From: Akkermansia sp.
GTDB taxonomy: Bacteria > Verrucomicrobiota > Verrucomicrobiia > Verrucomicrobiales > Akkermansiaceae
NCBI GenBank assembly: GCA_020047775.1
Contig: JAIFNK010000275.1
Location: 1-6,325 of the forward strand
Direction of reading: 5' to 3'
DNA: 6,325 nt
Position 1 is the stretch's first letter; every line of letters starts with the position of its first letter. The notes under the pieces are model-generated. The model ran no database searches. It saw nothing but the letters and a program-made list of their open reading frames with translations, and was not told where the DNA came from. The position numbers were made by a program, and so were the translations under genes. Shown piece after piece: positions 5,560 to 6,325 of this stretch.

Positions 5560-6325
5560 TCAAGTCCCCCGCACGACGATTTTCTCCGCCTTGAGCCAGC
5601 GTCTGAGTACGCCGGGATCCGCAGTGAGGTTTCCGAGCATCCGCCAGTTCGAGCGCTGGAGCACGGCGGCTTCCGCGCGGCTTTCATCGACCACGCACCA
5701 CGGTTGCGAGCCGGAGGAATGGATGAAACGGAACCCGTCGCCACTCACGACAAGGAACGCGACATGCGTGTCCAACCCGACGATGTAAACGCCGGGCTCG
5801 CGTTTTTCCACCTCCGAGGCAAAGGCCTGATAGCCCGCACCCACTCTGAGATCGCACGACTCTTTTGCGAGAAAACTGCGCAGGATGTTTTCCGACGGCT
5901 GCTGCGCGAGCTGATAGCGGTCCACCAGGAAGCCGGCGTCTTTCAACACCGTCGCCACGAAATAGCCGCAGGCGATTTTCCCTGCGCCGGGACCTTTCGC
6001 GGTGCCGTTGAAATCCCAGGGCGTGCCGAGCCAGCAACGCATCATCACGGGCAGGGCCTGCTCCAAAACAGCCCGGGCATCGGCTTCCACGGCGGCGCGC
6101 TCGGTGGCGGTTTTCGCTTTCCGGTGGCGGGCGGCGAGGTCTTTCCGCCAACGCTCCAGATCCTTGCTGAGCACGGCGTAGGTTTTGGGATCGGGCTGGA
6201 GTTTTTTTCGCAGGACATGTTCCGCGCCGCCAACCGTCGTCCGCCAGAGTCCGGCCAAAGGCTCGCGAAACCACCAGCCCGACACCCCGCCGATGACGAG
6301 GATGGAAATCAGCAGCAGCCAGCGT
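5560..6325 (-). CDS. Exported or membrane-anchored NlpC/P60-like putative cysteine hydrolase, 5' end missing
   Basis: The frame is open to the right edge: 254 codons are visible and the true start lies beyond 6325. A GTG at 6285 could be mistaken for the start, but the frame before it encodes RWLLLISILVIGGVSGWWF, a hydrophobic segment behind a basic residue, so the protein has a signal peptide or N-terminal anchor. Numbering from that GTG, an Arg/Lys/Ala-rich helical region (about 25-80) precedes GTPWDFNGT (87-95), the likely nucleophile Cys106 in ACGYFV, His174 in LDTHVAFLVV, and FIHSSG (187-192) with His189. This Cys...His order and spacing fits the papain-like NlpC/P60 fold, whose members cleave peptidoglycan peptides or related amides outside the cytoplasm. 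The assignment is by motif only, and substrate is unknown. Confidence 0.7.
   Translation of the reverse strand, partial: RWLLLISILVIGGVSGWWFREPLAGLWRTTVGGAEHVLRKKLQPDPKTYAVLSKDLERWRKDLAARHRKAKTATERAAVEADARAVLEQALPVMMRCWLGTPWDFNGTAKGPGAGKIACGYFVATVLKDAGFLVDRYQLAQQPSENILRSFLAKESCDLRVGAGYQAFASEVEKREPGVYIVGLDTHVAFLVVSGDGFRFIHSSGSQPWCVVDESRAEAAVLQRSNWRMLGNLTADPGVLRRWLKAEKIVVRGT

Overview
The window reads like the chromosome of a moderately GC-rich environmental bacterium. Gene content, weak Shine-Dalgarno sites and palindrome-rich spacers fit a member of the Verrucomicrobiota. That placement is an impression from familiarity, not a measured result. It holds seven well-supported genes, two of them cut by the window ends, plus one doubtful small frame and several palindromic elements.

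Left part (1-2165, minus strand): a type III restriction-modification locus in the usual mod-then-res order. The Mod DNA methyltransferase is complete (450-2165). Res, the helicase/nuclease subunit, starts at 226 and runs off the left edge after its Walker A motif. The two are separated by 223 bp containing a folded palindromic element, an unusually wide gap for this operon type. The middle of mod, where the target recognition domain lies, is clearly more AT-rich than its two ends.

Intergenic part (2166-2888): 723 bp without a convincing gene. It contains a 40-codon frame just ahead of mod, a 30-bp hairpin over that frame's ribosome binding site and start, a 120-bp nested palindrome, a strong 16-bp-arm hairpin, smaller stem-loops and a 22-bp near-repeat of the end of the next gene. 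I read it as a cluster of dispersed, REP-like elements in front of the restriction-modification locus.

Centre (2889-4652, minus strand): a Uma2-family (PD-(D/E)XK-like) protein, and upstream of it prfB for release factor 2. prfB is split by the classical autoregulatory +1 frameshift site, so the full gene starts at 4652, not at the internal ATG at 4522.

Right part (4823-6325): two small plus-strand genes of unknown function, coupled by an ATGA overlap and divergent from prfB. They converge on a minus-strand gene for a membrane-anchored or exported protein with an NlpC/P60-like Cys/His arrangement, whose start lies beyond the right edge. The housekeeping gene prfB sits between the accessory modules. 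I see no tRNA, rRNA, CRISPR array, transposase gene or convincing intrinsic terminator.
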